From Bilabrum cf. latius (Eukaryota; Bigyra: Bicosoecida; Bigyra; Bicosoecida), in contig OZ237757.1 in the NCBI GenBank assembly GCA_965178125.1, forward strand, positions 496,001-560,000: a stretch of 64,000 bases of DNA, in the 5' to 3' direction. A program made the position numbers and the translations under genes. Below, piece by piece: positions 1 through 10,629 of the stretch. The notes under the pieces were generated by a model. The model saw only the letters and a program-made list of their open reading frames with translations, did no database searches and was not told where the DNA came from. Each line of letters opens with the position of its first letter. Position 1 is the first letter of the stretch.

Positions 1-134
1 GACAGCCTCCTGCCCACACAAACCAGGTCGCTGCTGGAGGCACTCGTCATTTCAAGCGTTTTCGAGGCGACTTTGATTGATCCAATCGCATGCAATATAC
101 AGCCAATATCGTGATTGTTGCTTCAAGCGCGGCA

Positions 135-1219
135 TCAGGGCTTCGCAGCATCGATGGCCTTCCTAATCTCCTCGGCGTGCGCAGCGCCCGCCGCGTCCGC
201 AGTGGCCTTGCCTTCCTCCTCACCGTGCTTCTCGGCATCCCCAGCATTCTTGGACACCTCGTCCACGCCACCCTTGGCCGTAGAGGCGTGCTCCTACCCG
301 GCCTCGTCGGCCGATTTCCCAGCCTCTTCCTCCGAGACGCCCCCTGCATCCTTGTCGTTAGACACCGTGATGTGGGTGCTCGTCTCGGTCACGTGCTCAC
401 CGTGCTCGTTTGTGTGAGTTTTCGTCTCAGTCTTAAGGTTCACGTGCTTCTTCTGCGCGCAGGGCACGTCGTCCTCGCACTTGAGCTGGCAGTCGGGCCG
501 CGGGCAGTCCGATGGCTTGTGGCAGCTCCACTCGCATTCCACGTCCTCGCACTTCACCTCGCACTTGGCTGACGGGATGGAAGGCACGGTGACGCCACAC
601 TTGGGAGGCTTGCACACGGTCTCGCATTGCGGGCAATCCTCTTTCTCGCACACGTCCTCCGGGCACTGGACCTCGCACGCGGGCTCCTCACTGCGATCCG
701 AGAGAGCAGGCGCAGCAACACGGCAAATGAAAATACGTGAGATGAACTAGATACGAGCGGGTAGTACATGTGCAAGTAGTACATGTGCAATGCTCTAGAC
801 TACTTACCAGCTCGTTTTCGTGGACAGTTCATGCTCTTCGCAAGTGGTTTGGCACTTGGGTGCCTTGCAGACCGGGTCGCATACCTGCATGAGCATGAAT
901 TGAACAAGGGTACGCGGAACTAGGCGCCTAAATGAATAACGCGCAATGGTATCCCGAATGGAAGCAGGTACAGAATCTCACCTGAGGGCATACTGGGTCT
1001 GTGCACTCCCATCGGCATACTGGGTGGCAAGACTCGTCAACTTCACCTTCCTATGCGTACGCAACGGACAAGAAAACGAAAGAAGCAACAGTAAGCAGCC
1101 TCATGGGGGCTACGCTGCAGCAATGTATTTGGCCCTGAGCTGGCTCAATTTAGTCAGATTCTGCTCGCAACATTCAAGCTGCATTCGTCACAGACAGAGC
1201 AGTTGCTGCAAAATTTCAT
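135..1219 (-). CDS. Cysteine-rich acidic protein, four exons (tentative exon 1)
   Basis: Probable exons on the minus strand are 1219-1172, 1050-982, 884-808 and 690-135, ending in TGA (135-137), about 249 residues. Phases agree across the last three junctions: exon 884-808 ends in TG and the next exon supplies T, making a Cys codon. The N-terminal half is built of repeated Cys motifs such as CHPVCRWEC, VCDPVCKAPKC and CPQCETVCKPPKC. The C-terminal half is Cys-free, acidic and Ala/Gly/Glu/Lys-rich. One in-frame TAG (294-296) is read as Gln. Exon 1 is the weakest part: it starts at ATG 1219 and also reads Cys-rich, but its donor (AAT|GTTGCG) is not a strong consensus. I see no convincing signal peptide. 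I do not recognise the family. Spaced Cys pairs suggest metal binding or a disulfide-rich structural protein, which is inference only. Confidence 0.6.
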
Positions 1220-1251
1220 TCGGAGTGTCCTGTTGATTACACGACGTTTCA

Positions 1252-2205
1252 ATGGCGTTATTTGACCGTAGCAGAGTTCGATTGCATCTTACATTTGAGC
1301 GACGTGCTGGGGGTACTTTGGTTGTTCCAGTCGTCACAGAAACTCCTAGAGAGGCATGGCCAAGGTTGAATCGATTGTCAAGTCTTGTGCTCGATCATGT
1401 ACGAGATCTCGTGTTGAAAAAGGGCCTAGATTTGCTTGGCTACGTTGGTTTAGAAGTTCGCGATGCAGGTCTTCGAAAGAAAGGGTAGGATGAGTTCTCG
1501 ACGTAGTTCGAGATGGACATTGAGATTGGGATTGGCAGCTCGTCATACCGCGTCCTCGAATTGGGCGGGGTTCGGGCGCAGACGGCCAGTCAACCTACAA
1601 CATCGGTCCAATCTGAGTAGCTGAAGGAAGGCGACGCCATAGCCTCCACCCTGCCTGCCATGCGCTCGTCTGAAGTGGCATTGCACCCTTTGATTGTGTC
1701 CATCCAGCCAAAGACAGGCATCCAAGCTGATCTGGCAAGAGAAGGCTATAGCGACCATCCATCATTGCCCAGTACTACATCGATCGGAGGCATTACACTA
1801 AGGAGTGCGGTGCCGGGGGCCGGTGCCTCCTTGCCGACAATGCCGTCGGCCGCCAGCCCAGACACAACTGGAGTGTCCCTGGGACATGCAGCTACTAGCA
1901 GCACTGCCAGCGGGCCCGGTACACCTGCATCATCATCATCATCATCATCATCATTATTTGCAGGATCATCGTCCTCATCATCGGTGCCACAGACAGTGCC
2001 TGCTAGCATGTCCAGTACGGGAGGAGGCAGAGGGGGTCGAGCGGTGAGCGAAGGCAGTGCCGGCGGCAAGGCAGCAGCACTGGGCAGCGGCACCGCCCCG
2101 GACCCAAAAAGCAAAGGTCCTGGGCAATCAGGCAAGCAAGATAGCAAAGGGCAGGAGCGAATGGGGGATTCGGATTCGGATTTCGAATCCTCTAGCCAGG
2201 ACTAA
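1252..2205 (+). CDS. Unrecognised protein with folded N-terminal part and low-complexity Ser/Gly tail
   Basis: The frame is open from ATG 1252 to TAA 2203-2205 (317 residues) only if three TAGs (1486-1488, 1504-1506, 1618-1620) are sense. The sequence on both sides of each TAG looks equally protein-like, for example FEMDIEIGIGSSSYRVLELG just after the second. Residues 1-150 look folded, with mixed charged and hydrophobic segments. After that comes a Ser/Gly/Ala-rich tail containing a poly-Ser run encoded by a TCA microsatellite (about 1929-1960) and a charged end. It is one of two genes here ending in TAA, and the frame beyond that TAA runs into the convergent CBP20 gene. No family was recognised. 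It starts 32 nt from the putative start of the divergent Cys-rich gene, so the two may share a promoter. Confidence 0.55.
1929..1960. repeat. CAT/TCA trinucleotide microsatellite, coding
   Basis: Perfect TCA repeats encode a poly-Ser run in the 1252-2205 protein, with a second TCA/TCG-rich Ser run a few codons later. An Asp-rich shadow frame on the other strand is not supported as a gene. Confidence 0.85.
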
Positions 2206-2367
2206 TATCACTCGCAGGCTTGGAGATCTAGGACACGTGCATCCGCCGTGGCTAATAAGTTTGGGCCGACATAGCAGAAGACCAAACTCCACTACTACGC
2301 GTCGATCATACATCGTACACATGCTGGTGAAACCCCCTTGCCTGCCAGCCTGTCCCCGTGTTCCCGC

Positions 2368-3660
2368 TCACCTGCCACTGCCACCACCACGTCGCACGGT
2401 CCTGCCGAACTCATCCACCTCTGGCTCGGCCTCCCGCTGGTACCCGCCCCTGTCCCCACTACGGGGACCTCCGTGAAATCCGCCCATGGCAGCGGAGGAG
2501 GAGGAGGAGGAGGAGGAGGAGGAGGAAGAGCTGGTGCCAGCTCCCGGAGGTGGGGGCGGGGCACCGTACCCGTATCCAGGGCCAGCCACGGGGCCGCCGC
2601 TAGGGAAACGATGGTGACCCGCGCCGGCCGTGTTACCAGCCCACCCATCCCGCCTGCCACCCTCCCGACCAAATTCGGCTCCGGGTCCTGACCGGCTCGC
2701 CCCCACGCCGCCGAAGCTCCTCCGGAAATCCACTGCTGCTGGTCCCGGCAGCGATGCCGCTGCGGAAGCGGCAGGCGGGGGCGGGGGCCCTCTGCCATGC
2801 CCGGGCTCGGACCTGGGCATGTCTCGCCTAAAATCGAACTCGCCCCGCGCGGGTGGGGGTGGGCCCCCGGATAACCCCGGCCCCCCATGCGGGGGTCCCC
2901 CCATGGGCCTGGCACCGTACCCGTACCCAGGCCCACTCTATGGGGGCGGGTGAGGGGATGAAGATTCGGAAGCTAGCTTCGCCCTGAGATCATCGGCGGC
3001 CCCCGGTGTGCCCAAGGGGAGCGGGCCTGGTCGGCTGCTGGCGCCCATTGCCCCCATGGGAACCGACGGAAGCAGAGCACCACCTGCTGGCAACCTGTCC
3101 ATGGCTCGCGCGTCCGCCCCAAATGCTCGTCCAGCGGACGCCATATCCTCTGCTAAGGGATCTAATTCAACAGATCCCTCCGCACCTCCTGTACCGCCGA
3201 GCTGCGCGCGCGCAGTTGCGCCGCCAAATCCGCCGCGACCGGCGTCGAAGCCCTCGCGCAACTAGTCTCGCAACTGCAGACCACTCTCAGCCCGACCGAA
3301 TTCGCGACCCGGTCTGAAACCCTTATCCATTTCTACGCTTATACGCCTGCCATCTAGTGCTGCGCCTTGCAGGTGATTCACAGCCGCGATGGCTCCCGCT
3401 CTCTCAACAAACTCTGCGATACAGAAGCCGACCGCCTCTCCAGTCTCCCGATTCACCCCCATAACAATATGTTCAACTGCTCCACACGTTTCTAGGAGGT
3501 GCCGAATCTACGGCTCGCTGGTGGTAAACGCGAGATTTCCCACATACACCCAACAAGAACTCGCAGTCACTTTGTAGAAGTTAGCATCGGTTTTGTACCG
3601 CTTCTTGTCTTGAAAGTACGGTTTTGATACGTCAGAATCGTACTTCAAAAAGCATGCCAT
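2368..3660 (-). CDS. NCBP2: Nuclear cap-binding protein subunit 2 (CBP20) with Gly/Ser-rich tail
   Basis: CBP20 binds the m7G cap of nuclear RNAs as a heterodimer with CBP80. From ATG 3660 the protein has the CBP20 N-terminal extension and one RRM: RNP2-type WVYVGNLAF around residue 40, then the RNP1 region (EAVGFCIAEF). The diagnostic post-RRM segment follows, with GFRPGREFGRAESG and FDAGRGGFG matching the cap-pocket region of animal and plant CBP20. TAG 3508-3510 falls exactly at the glutamine of the conserved TTEEQIYELF-type helix (here TTSEP-UAG-IRHLL). TAG 3262-3264 follows LQLRD, and TAG 2938-2940 lies in the tail. The tail (about 280 residues) is Gly/Pro/Arg-rich with a poly-Ser run encoded by a GGA repeat. 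Plant CBP20 also has a tail. It ends at TGA 2368-2370; that TGA overlaps a perfect donor (AG|GTGAGC), so a further 3' exon cannot be excluded. Confidence 0.9.
2490..2526. repeat. GGA trinucleotide microsatellite, coding on minus strand
   Basis: About twelve GGA units read as TCC on the minus strand and encode a poly-Ser tract in the CBP20 C-terminal tail. The repeat is in frame and its length does not disturb the downstream reading frame. Confidence 0.85.
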
Positions 3661-3813
3661 GCGGAAATATGTTACAAACGTGCAAGAAAGTGGACCGGCT
3701 AGAGCACCTCGACCACTTCTGGCTCCGAGCTGCGCTTGTCGGGCTGCAAGCGATGTTGATGAAGCCCCCAACCAGTGATGCAGATGCGTCCCACAAGCCC
3801 GTATGTTAACCCT

Positions 3814-5724
3814 TCAGCCGAAACCAGGGATGAACCTGCGCTTCGGGCGCGCGGGCGCCGGAGCCGGGGCCGGTGCAGGCGCGGGCGCGGGCGAAAACCC
3901 TGGCGCGGCCGGCTCGGGAGAAGGAGCTGGAGCTGGAGCTGGCGCCGGTGCCGGGCCGGCCTCGTCGTCGCTCGAGTCTCCGCCATCCCCGCCCAGGCCC
4001 TCCTCATCCGCCTCATCGTCATCGCTCGAGTCGCCGTCGTCGTCGTCGTGCCCGTGCCCGAAGGCGTGCCCACCGCCCACCCACTCGCCTCCCTTGCCGC
4101 TTCCTCCACCGGCACCGCCCGACGCGCCGCCACTGGCACCCGGCGCGGCAGACGGGTCATCATCATCGTACTCTTCATCGCTCGACTCGCCATCATCTTC
4201 ATCATCTTCTTCTTCGTCGTCGTCATCCTCGTCATCCGTGTCCTCCACGACCTCGATCAGACCGTGCCCCCCCCCTGTGGGACCCCCCCCAGCACCCCCT
4301 TTAGCTCCTGAGCTCCCGCCCCCACCGGACTCGTCATCACCACCAGCCTCCTTACCCCCGGCATCCCCCCCATCATCCTCACCACCGGCTCCGGACGAGC
4401 CCCCGCCGCTACCGCCGCTTGCTGCACCACCAGCCGCTGCACCTGCCGCCCCCGCCTCCCCATCCGCACTCGTCACAACGAAAGACGCCGGAGAGTCACC
4501 GAGCGCCAGCCCGCCGGCACCGACAGTCAGGTACTTCCCGCACGACATGGAGCACAGCTGCACGGTGCGACCAACCTGCAGCGGAACCAGGTCCCGGCTC
4601 TCCTCAGCGGCGCCCGCCCCGCCGGCACCGTGCACCGACACGATCCAGCGGCCGCAGAGACCGCGCATCGTGCGGCCAGCGGGCTTGAAATCGCCGCTGC
4701 GGGTGGCCCCTAGGTGCATTGCACGGCGGCTCGCGCCCTTGCCGTCGGCCCCTGCTTCGCGCTGCAGGCTCACCACGCCCTGCCCATGGTTCCACACGCG
4801 CAGCTGGGACTGCTCGTTGGCCTCGCCCGTGAAGCAGTACCCGGCATCGTCTGCGGAACCCTTGCGCTTGCCCTTCCCGGCGAAACCGACGAACTGGCCC
4901 GTGCTCGCCTCCTTGAGCGCGATGGGGACGGTGGTGCGAGCACCGCCGCGGCTCACACCGCGCTCGCTGTGGACGTAGAACCGTGCCCACTTGCCCTGCT
5001 TGCCCTTCACGTTCACGTCACCTCCTTTCGTGATGCGAAGGTAACGCCCGGTGCGAGTGCTCTCGAACAGGTAAATGCCTGCCTTGCGGATCTTGCCCTC
5101 GAAGCGGCGAGCAGGCGCCTTGGGTCCGTCGGCGCACCAGACCTGCGGTTAGATGTTCGACCGGTACGTAAGTAGGCTATGCACATCATAGGGTTCTAGG
5201 TTAGGGTTAGGGTTGTTATGCGTAAATGGTTCACAAATGCACTCACGCGCCAACGTGCCCGCTTGCCTGTGCCAGTCTTCGCGGGGGGCTTGATCGACCC
5301 ATCGTCTTTCGTTCCGACGTGGTGCTTATTGGTTCCTGCCTTGAAACCGAGTTCGATGGACTGCAGGCTCACGGTGCCATCTCCGTGGTACTCGATCTGC
5401 GAGTTAGGTAGGTGTAGCTTCAAAGATCGGTTGAACATTCTGTCGCGGGTAGTAGCTCGCGTCAACGTGCCAAATGAGCATCGAAACGCCAATAACTCAA
5501 TTCAGTGTCGGTATTGCAAATGTAGAAACGAAATATGACCCTTAAGTGTACAACAAAACATAGCTTACATGCAGATTGCACCACTTTCCGCCGTGCCCAG
5601 CGACCGCGTTGCCCGCGCCGTTGATTGCTAGCCACTGAGACCCTTTCCCCACATTCTGCAGCTTGATTGCGTCCGGCTATTGCACACCCCTGCCTTTGCG
5701 ACCAAATTTTCTGAACTTTGGCAT
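3814..5724 (-). CDS. Double beta-trefoil-like protein with acidic Ser/Asp/Glu C-terminus
   Basis: Three exons (5724-5569, 5417-5247, 5142-3814) are joined in phase 0, giving 551 residues ending in TGA. One TAG (5677-5679) near the N-terminus (GRKGRGVQ-UAG-PDAIKLQ) is read as Gln. Two related modules are visible. Each contains a HG-x-G-x-VSLQ motif (HGDGTVSLQS; NHGQGVVSLQ) followed by a Lys/Gly-rich stretch and a strand of the type GKYL-x-V or GRYLRI. This is the spacing of beta-trefoil folds such as fascin or FRG1-like actin-bundling domains. From about residue 300 the protein becomes Gly/Ser/Pro-rich, then strongly acidic, and finally Pro-Ala repeats with a basic end (PKRRFIPGFG). No signal peptide is visible, so it is probably cytosolic or nuclear. 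The assignment rests on the repeat pattern, not on a clear full-length homologue. Confidence 0.7.
5198..5216. repeat. Telomere-like TTAGGG repeats inside an intron
   Basis: TAGGTTAGGGTTAGGGTTG contains about two and a half TTAGGG units. It sits in the second intron (5246-5143) of the beta-trefoil gene. It is too short to be a telomere tract; chance or an interstitial remnant are both possible. Confidence 0.6.
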
Positions 5725-5875
5725 GATATCGTCAAATAAATGATGTGACACTCGGGGTCCGTGTCGCCGAGGCGTTCGATGTGCTATGTGATGATTGCGG
5801 AGAGAGCGGTCGCAACTTGTGGTCGCAGCTCGCTGGCATTGCTGAGCCCTGTTCACAAACCAAACAGAAGATCCT

Positions 5876-7924
5876 TCATCCCTCGGGCACGTGCTCCTTG
5901 GCACGGTTGTACTCTGCCTCCTTCTTGCTCTTCTGCCTGTACCTCGCCGACATTTCCGCCTGCCGCTGCCTCACCCTCCTCACGATGTCGTCACCAAACA
6001 CGAGGTCGGAGCCGAGCGCGATCCGTCGGAGCTTCTTCTCTTCACGGGGCAGCGTGAGGGAGTCTTGGATGGCGCGACGCACCTGCTCCCGCCTCGAGAG
6101 CGTGGCGGAAGCGATGCTTTCACTGGAGGAAATCACCCTGGCGCCCCCGCTGTCCTCCCCTGCTCCTTCCGCGGCATGGGACGCTCGCCCGTGCCCCTCG
6201 GTGGGTTTAACCTATTCTTCCCCTGTTGTCTTCTCCTCGTCCACCCCACCCTCCTCCTCGTCGTCCTCCTCGTCCATGTACCCGCCATCCCCGGGGGGAA
6301 GCAGGTCGCTCCTTGAGGGCTATACCACTATCTGCACATTAAAATTAAGCAGCAGGTCCCTCGTCACGTGAAAGGGCGCGTTCATGACCACCTCGTCCGC
6401 GTACCTGCAGGCCAGCACGCTCATGGTCCTCTCGTACTGGTTGAGCACCGGCCAGCCCCCGCCACGCAGCCGGTTGACAGTTTGGTCGTCGTACACTCCC
6501 ACCAGTACGAAGTCGCCGAGCTTCTTGCAGCGCCGCAACGTCTCGATATGGCCGGTGTTGAAGAGGTCCCAGCCGCCGGGCACGTACACAACCCTATCGC
6601 CGGGGCCGGGGGCCTTTCCGGTGGAGAACTGGGTGAACCTTCGGCTAGTGGGAAGGAACCGAACGGGCCCTTGCATGGCGGCGATCCGCCTCATCTGGCT
6701 TGACACGGAGCGGCTGCGCACCGGAGAGGGTGGTTCCATCCCTGCACCTGTCCCCGCGCCGCCGCCCGCACTTGCTTCTATCGCCAGCCCGCCGTCATGC
6801 ACCGGGCCTGGCTCGGCCTCCACGCCAGCAAACACTGGGGTCAGGTGCCCCGGCCCCAGGCCCGTCGCACCCTCAAAGTCACCGCCATCGTCCTCCTCAT
6901 CATCCTTGTCTCCAAGAGATACAATCGAGCCGGACCTTCCCGCGCCCACCCCCAGTGCGGGGAGGACTGGTGACCCGGGAGCAGAGCCGCCTTCCTCTCC
7001 CCCCATGGCACCAGACCCCGCATGGTGTGGTGTCCTCAGGTGGTGCTCAGTCGTCATCAGGAGCATCCTCCCGACAATGTCCGTGGTGCTGACCCCTTCC
7101 GTCCTCTTGATCATCCGGAATCGACCGAGAGACTTGGCGTAGGCATATGCGTCCTTCCCGTCGGCCGTGATGCAGGGGTCATCCCCGTGCACCACGTACT
7201 CGATGCCGTGTTCCCTGACGAGGTAGTCGACCCACTCCTGGGTGAGATCGTAGGGCGCATCCGGGATGACTTTGTCCACCCACTTGCAGGCCCTGAGTGC
7301 CTCTAGCCTCTCCTTGAAGGACATGACGGGGGCGCTCCCCTTGTTCTTGACGATGTCAGCGTCGCCGACCAAACCCACCACGAGCTCGTCGCCGACCGCA
7401 CGTGCCTAGCGAAGTGCATTCCTGTGACAAAGGCGGTACACATAGCATGCATGCAACGGGATGAAATGGGCTACAGGTGGCTGGGCGCGATATAGGCAGT
7501 TGCGGCCAAGTTCACAAGCAAGGTATCGGTCGGCTGGCTTTTCTCACGAATGCCCGTAATGCATCATGTCAAAACATCCATCGATATAGACTCTGCCCTT
7601 CCTGCCACTAGGAGTGCTCCTGCCTACCTCCGACCCAGAGTGCGGCCGTCCAACTTGCGAGGACGAAGCCCGCCTCCCTCTCCCAACGTTTGATCCCGTA
7701 CGCTTTCGGGCCGTGCCCCCAATATCAACATGTGGCTTATCAGCAGTCTAGTCCTTGCCAGTTCCGCTAGATAGAGCGGGTACAGCGTACTTAGAGACCA
7801 ATTTATACACGGCGAATCCAGTTGCTGCTAGTCCCACAACAGCAAGCACGTTCTTTGCGGTTTCGATCGCCCCTTCAGATATGCCTGTAACCGTAGATTT
7901 ACCTGATGATCCGTTATCTCCCAT
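5876..7924 (-). CDS. PCYT2: Ethanolamine-phosphate cytidylyltransferase, membrane-anchored
   Basis: This enzyme makes CDP-ethanolamine from CTP and phosphoethanolamine in the Kennedy pathway to phosphatidylethanolamine. Exons 7924-7548 and 7421-5876 (126-nt intron, phase 2) encode 640 residues. Features in order are an N-terminal hydrophobic segment (about residues 25-45, VVGLAATGFAVYKLVSKY) as in plant PECT1, and the first cytidylyltransferase domain with YIDGCFDMMHYGHS, HGDDPC and KRTEGVSTTDIVGRML. A low-complexity insert follows, then a second domain (YVPGGWDLFNTGHIETLRR, YERTMSVLACRYADEVV). The second HxGH has Asn for the first His. TAG 7406-7408 sits at the invariant Gln of the ALRQAR motif (here NALR-UAG-ARAVGD), spanning the splice junction region. 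Other TAGs are at 7748-7750, 6320-6322 and 6212-6214. The C-terminal end (DDIVRRV...KSKKEAEY) matches the plant enzyme's terminal helix; it stops at TGA 5876-5878. Confidence 0.93.
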
Positions 7925-8104
7925 GGTAGCAGGATATCCAGGTCACGTTGAATCTAAAAAGATGCAGAACTGTTGACTGTTCGCTCAAAGACCGGAACCC
8001 TCGGCGGGCACCGCACCTCCGTGCCAGATGCCCACTTTAAACTTGGCAAGAATGATCGTGGTAGGATAACATCGACTAATTGGGCGACCTGTACACTCAT
8101 TGTC

Positions 8105-10486
8105 TCACTATCTCCCACTTTCATCCCATCCCTCCTGCCGCAGGCCCCTACGAGTGCTGCCTCTGGCTGCCCCATCCTCCCAATCGCCACCCCGCCGGCC
8201 TCGCTCTCGCCCATCATGGTCTTGCCCATGCTGTCGCCTATGGTCTCGCCGAGCGCTCCTACCTCCCGCCCCACGATGTCCACCTCCCTACTCAAAGCCC
8301 CTACCCCTGCCTCTTCCTTGCCTCTCACGGGAGAATGAACCCCCTCTCTCTCCACTTGCCTCGGCCTCATCCACATCCACATCCTCTTCTGTCGCAGAAC
8401 GAAGCAGCCGATCGAGGTCTGCGTCGCGACCGCCATCCAGATCCAGTGGAAGCGCGACCGAGGCATCACTCGTCACACCGCCGTTTCCTATCCGGACCTC
8501 GTTACGAGACCCGCTCAGCCGCCCGCCCACGCTCTGTGCAAATGCCGCCGCCGCCATCCCGATGCCCACCTCACTCGTCACACCATCGATCCCATCCCCG
8601 GACTGGCTCGATCCTTTGCTACCCTGCAGTGCCTCCGCAAGAGGTACCCACGCCGGCCGCGCCTCCCAACCGCTCGTCACACCCCTCAACCGCTCCAGCA
8701 CCTCGGTCAGCGCGCAGCTGTGCCCCTCCCCTGGCCTCTTGCCTTCCTCCACAGGACCGCCAAGGCCGCGCTCAAGGTGGCCAAACAGGGGTAACACTCC
8801 GGACCGCGGCACGCCCAGCTGGCCCACCAGCTTGTGTTCCCTCCGGAGAGCGCTAGTCCAGGCTTTCTTGGACATGCCGCCGGAGCCATGTGACGAGTGA
8901 CTGAAACCATGTGACGAGTGGCCTTGGTGTGACGGGTGCTCTTCTTTCTTGTGCCTTCGGCTGCCAGTGCCCCGCAGGGTAGGAGGCACCTCCACGTCCC
9001 TACCTGGCTGCAGCCTTGGCCAAACAGCTAGGCTGCTGGAGCTGCCGCGGCTAGCCGAATCGCCGCGCACAGAATCCCCACCGGGAGCCTCCCACACCGG
9101 GTCTACATCAAGCAAATGCGCCCGCGAAACCGCCCCGAGAGCCGCCTTGCTCCTCGCGGCCATCAGCGGGGATACCCTGCTGGCTGTGGAGGAGAAGGGG
9201 GCCCGCAGCACCTGCAGGGCGGAGGCACGGAGCTCAAGGAGACTGTTCCCCGCACCTCCGTGCAATGCACCCTGAGGGGATCCTGCCGCAAGGCCCTCCT
9301 CGCCCGCCCGCCGGAGTTGTTCCCTGGCATCTTGCCTGGAGGAGTCCTCCTCCACGATGTCCTGCAGCCTCAGTGTGCCGTCCTGCAGCACCCGCGCGTT
9401 CCGCCCGTGGGCGAACCGAAGCCTCTGCCAGCGATCCAGGTGCACTGCACTGTGATGCTAGGATCCACTCTGTATGCGCCCCGGTGATGAGTTGCTAGCC
9501 CCTACCCCCCTTTCTCCTTCCCCTTCTCCTTCTCCCCACTGCTGCTGCCGGCCCGTCTCAGAGGCCCGCCCCCCGGCACCCCCCGCCTCCCTCCTCCCCT
9601 GTCTGGGGAACAGCCCCCACTGCTCGTGAAATAGAGCAGACGCGGCCACCTGGTCCGGAGCATTTATGACTCCGGGCTGGTCCAGCGACACCCCCGCCGC
9701 ATCGCATGCCTCTCTCCAGTCTGCGGCGTGCCTCGCGCTGGCCTCCCAATCGCTCGGGGGCGCCAATCTGACGTCGTAGCGCCTGCCCGTGGGTGTGTCA
9801 AAGGCCACTCGTGCGGCGTGTAGCATTGTCACCGGCCATTCGTGACCCCCATATTTGTCATCTCCCACGATCGGGCAACCGAGCGCTCTGCACGTTGCGC
9901 GCAGCTGGTGCTGCCGACCGGTGACAAGCTGGAGGCGGAGGAGGCTGACCGCACCCATCGTGGGGTGCTCTCTAGATGCGAGAACCTCGAATTTGGTCTC
10001 TGCTTTCCGCACGCCGGAGCTTCGAAACGTGAATCTCTGCCCGTCGGGCGTCTTGCCGTAGCTGCCGGTGAGCACGCCCCGTTCGTGCAGAGGCCTGCCC
10101 GTCACGACTGCCAGGTATTCTTTCCGCATAAATCGGTGGCCCTACATCATACCCCTGGCAAATCGAAATGCATTCGGCGTCTTTGCGTATAGAATTAGCC
10201 CGGAGACCGGGCGATCGAGCCTGTGCAAGAGGCGAGGCATCGTACGCCAGCCATTCCTAACACCATGGTCGACAGCCCAGGCGTGCGTTGATCTATCGCC
10301 ATCTAGCGAATTCTAATCTTGAGATCCTGCGGTAGGCTAGCCGCGCGGTTTGCTGATAAAACAGAAATGGTCATCCTCCCAGACTACATGCGGCAACTGC
10401 GGCTGGGGAGCGCTTGAGAAGCCACGAATGATTCCACGACGGGGCAAAATACAAACAAATTGTCGTAGTCTAGATAGTCCTGACAT
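8105..10486 (-). CDS. RluA-family pseudouridine synthase, mitochondrial-type, with long C-terminal extension
   Basis: Isomerises uridine to pseudouridine in RNA. From ATG 10486 the protein starts with an Arg-rich amphipathic presequence ending RGFSSAPQ, typical of mitochondrial import. The RluA fold follows: VVWEDDHFCFISKPRG, the catalytic motif LLHRLDRPVSGLILYAKT (Asp about residue 90), MRKEYLAVVTG, and LLRLQLVTGRQHQLRATCR with GCPIVGDDKYGG. The core is open only if TAGs 10337-10339, 10313-10315 and 10142-10144 are sense. TAG 9458-9460 joins it to a further roughly 400-residue extension rich in Ser/Gly/His/Glu. TAG 8288-8290 continues this frame to TGA 8105-8107 (793 residues). Alternatively a 41-nt GT-AG intron (about 8326-8286, phase 1) would switch to a frame reading EVDIVGREVGALGETIGDSM, which looks more protein-like. 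The 3' end is therefore uncertain. The start lies 143 nt from the divergent ABC-F gene. Confidence 0.85.
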
Positions 10487-10629
10487 CCCCTTCGCACTGT
10501 AGCTTCACCAGGCTTGTTTGCCGGCCACCTATTCCGGAGCCACAACACAGTTGCCACGCATCGCAGTCCGGCAATTGCGGCGGTGTGCCCAGACTGTTCT
10601 CACTTCAAACTTATCAAAGAACCGATACA

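Noticed and set aside
294-653. Many apparent gene fragments ending at TAG throughout the window, as if genes were pseudogenised
   Set aside because: The fragments are in the same frame, adjoin without gaps, and only TAG is affected, never TGA or TAA. Reassignment of UAG explains this; decay would produce all three stops and frameshifts.
3803-4978. 391-residue plus-strand Ser/Pro-rich frame
   Set aside because: Antisense to the beta-trefoil gene's Gly/Asp/Glu-rich tail, whose intron phases and domain repeats support the minus strand.
5198-5216. Subtelomeric location suggested by TTAGGG repeats
   Set aside because: Only about two and a half units, inside an intron of an intact gene with ordinary genes on both sides.
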